From Bacteroidaceae bacterium (GTDB taxonomy: Bacteria > Bacteroidota > Bacteroidia > Bacteroidales > Bacteroidaceae), in contig JAFZUB010000085.1 in NCBI GenBank assembly GCA_017618515.1, positions 1 to 6,375 on the forward strand: a stretch of 6,375 bases of DNA, in the 5' to 3' direction. Made by a program: the position numbers and the translations under genes. Below the pieces are notes generated by a model. It did no database searches, was not told the origin of the DNA, and was given only the letters and a program-made list of their open reading frames with translations. Shown here one piece after another: positions 6,321-6,375 of this stretch. Numbering within the stretch: position 1 is the first letter of the stretch; every line of letters starts with the position of its first letter.

Positions 6321-6375
6321 CACGTCCGAAAAAAACGTCCAAAACGTTTGGACGTTTGGACGTTTGTTATTTGGA
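6321..6375. repeat. GGACGTTT repeat array, palindromic and tandem, running off the window
   Basis: ACGTCC occurs at 6322-6327. AAACGTCCAAA (6333-6343) is then mirrored by TTTGGACGTTT (6347-6357) around ACG, an 11-base-pair palindrome with a 3-base loop. TTTGGACG is repeated in tandem with an 8-base period (6347 and 6355, then TTTG at 6363). A partial copy TTTGGA occupies the last six bases, so the array probably continues. It shares its core with the inverted repeat at 6171-6199, about 150 bases away. Confidence 0.88.

Overview
The window looks like a chromosomal segment from a Bacteroidales bacterium, most likely Prevotella or a close relative. Three things suggest this. Promoters fit the Bacteroidetes pattern (TTTG, a 19-20 base spacer, then TAnnTTTG or a variant) and there are no strong Shine-Dalgarno sequences. 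The intergenic DNA is very AT-rich beside GC-rich genes. The protein families, including a TonB_C lipoprotein, an OmpA-like lipoprotein with a GNTD motif and a GSFPP-type uracil-DNA glycosylase, are versions I associate with Bacteroidales. The genus is an inference.

All six protein-coding genes lie on the minus strand, so transcription runs from right to left. On the right (6001 to 2334) is a probable four-gene operon: yicC (endoribonuclease family), rarA (AAA+ clamp-loader-like ATPase acting at stalled replication forks), a uracil-DNA glycosylase superfamily gene whose start overlaps the rarA stop as TGATG, and a lipoprotein ending in a TonB C-terminal domain. One clear promoter sits ahead of yicC, and none was found inside the group. 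The 73-base gap between yicC and rarA is filled with small hairpins and TAACTTC repeats.

Next is a separate single-gene unit (2255 to 1236): an OmpA-family lipoprotein with a coiled-coil stalk, its own promoter and a textbook intrinsic terminator. At the left edge (1214 to 1) a third promoter drives a HerA-like ATPase of the DUF853/YjgR family, cut off by the window end.

The rightmost 290 bases contain no convincing gene. They hold a plus-strand Bacteroidetes-type promoter flanked by palindromic and tandem copies of an AACGTCC/GGACGTT motif, presumably the control region of a gene beyond the right edge. Most of the window is ordinary housekeeping DNA. The least explained sequence is this GGACGTT repeat region and the TAACTTC/hairpin cluster between yicC and rarA.
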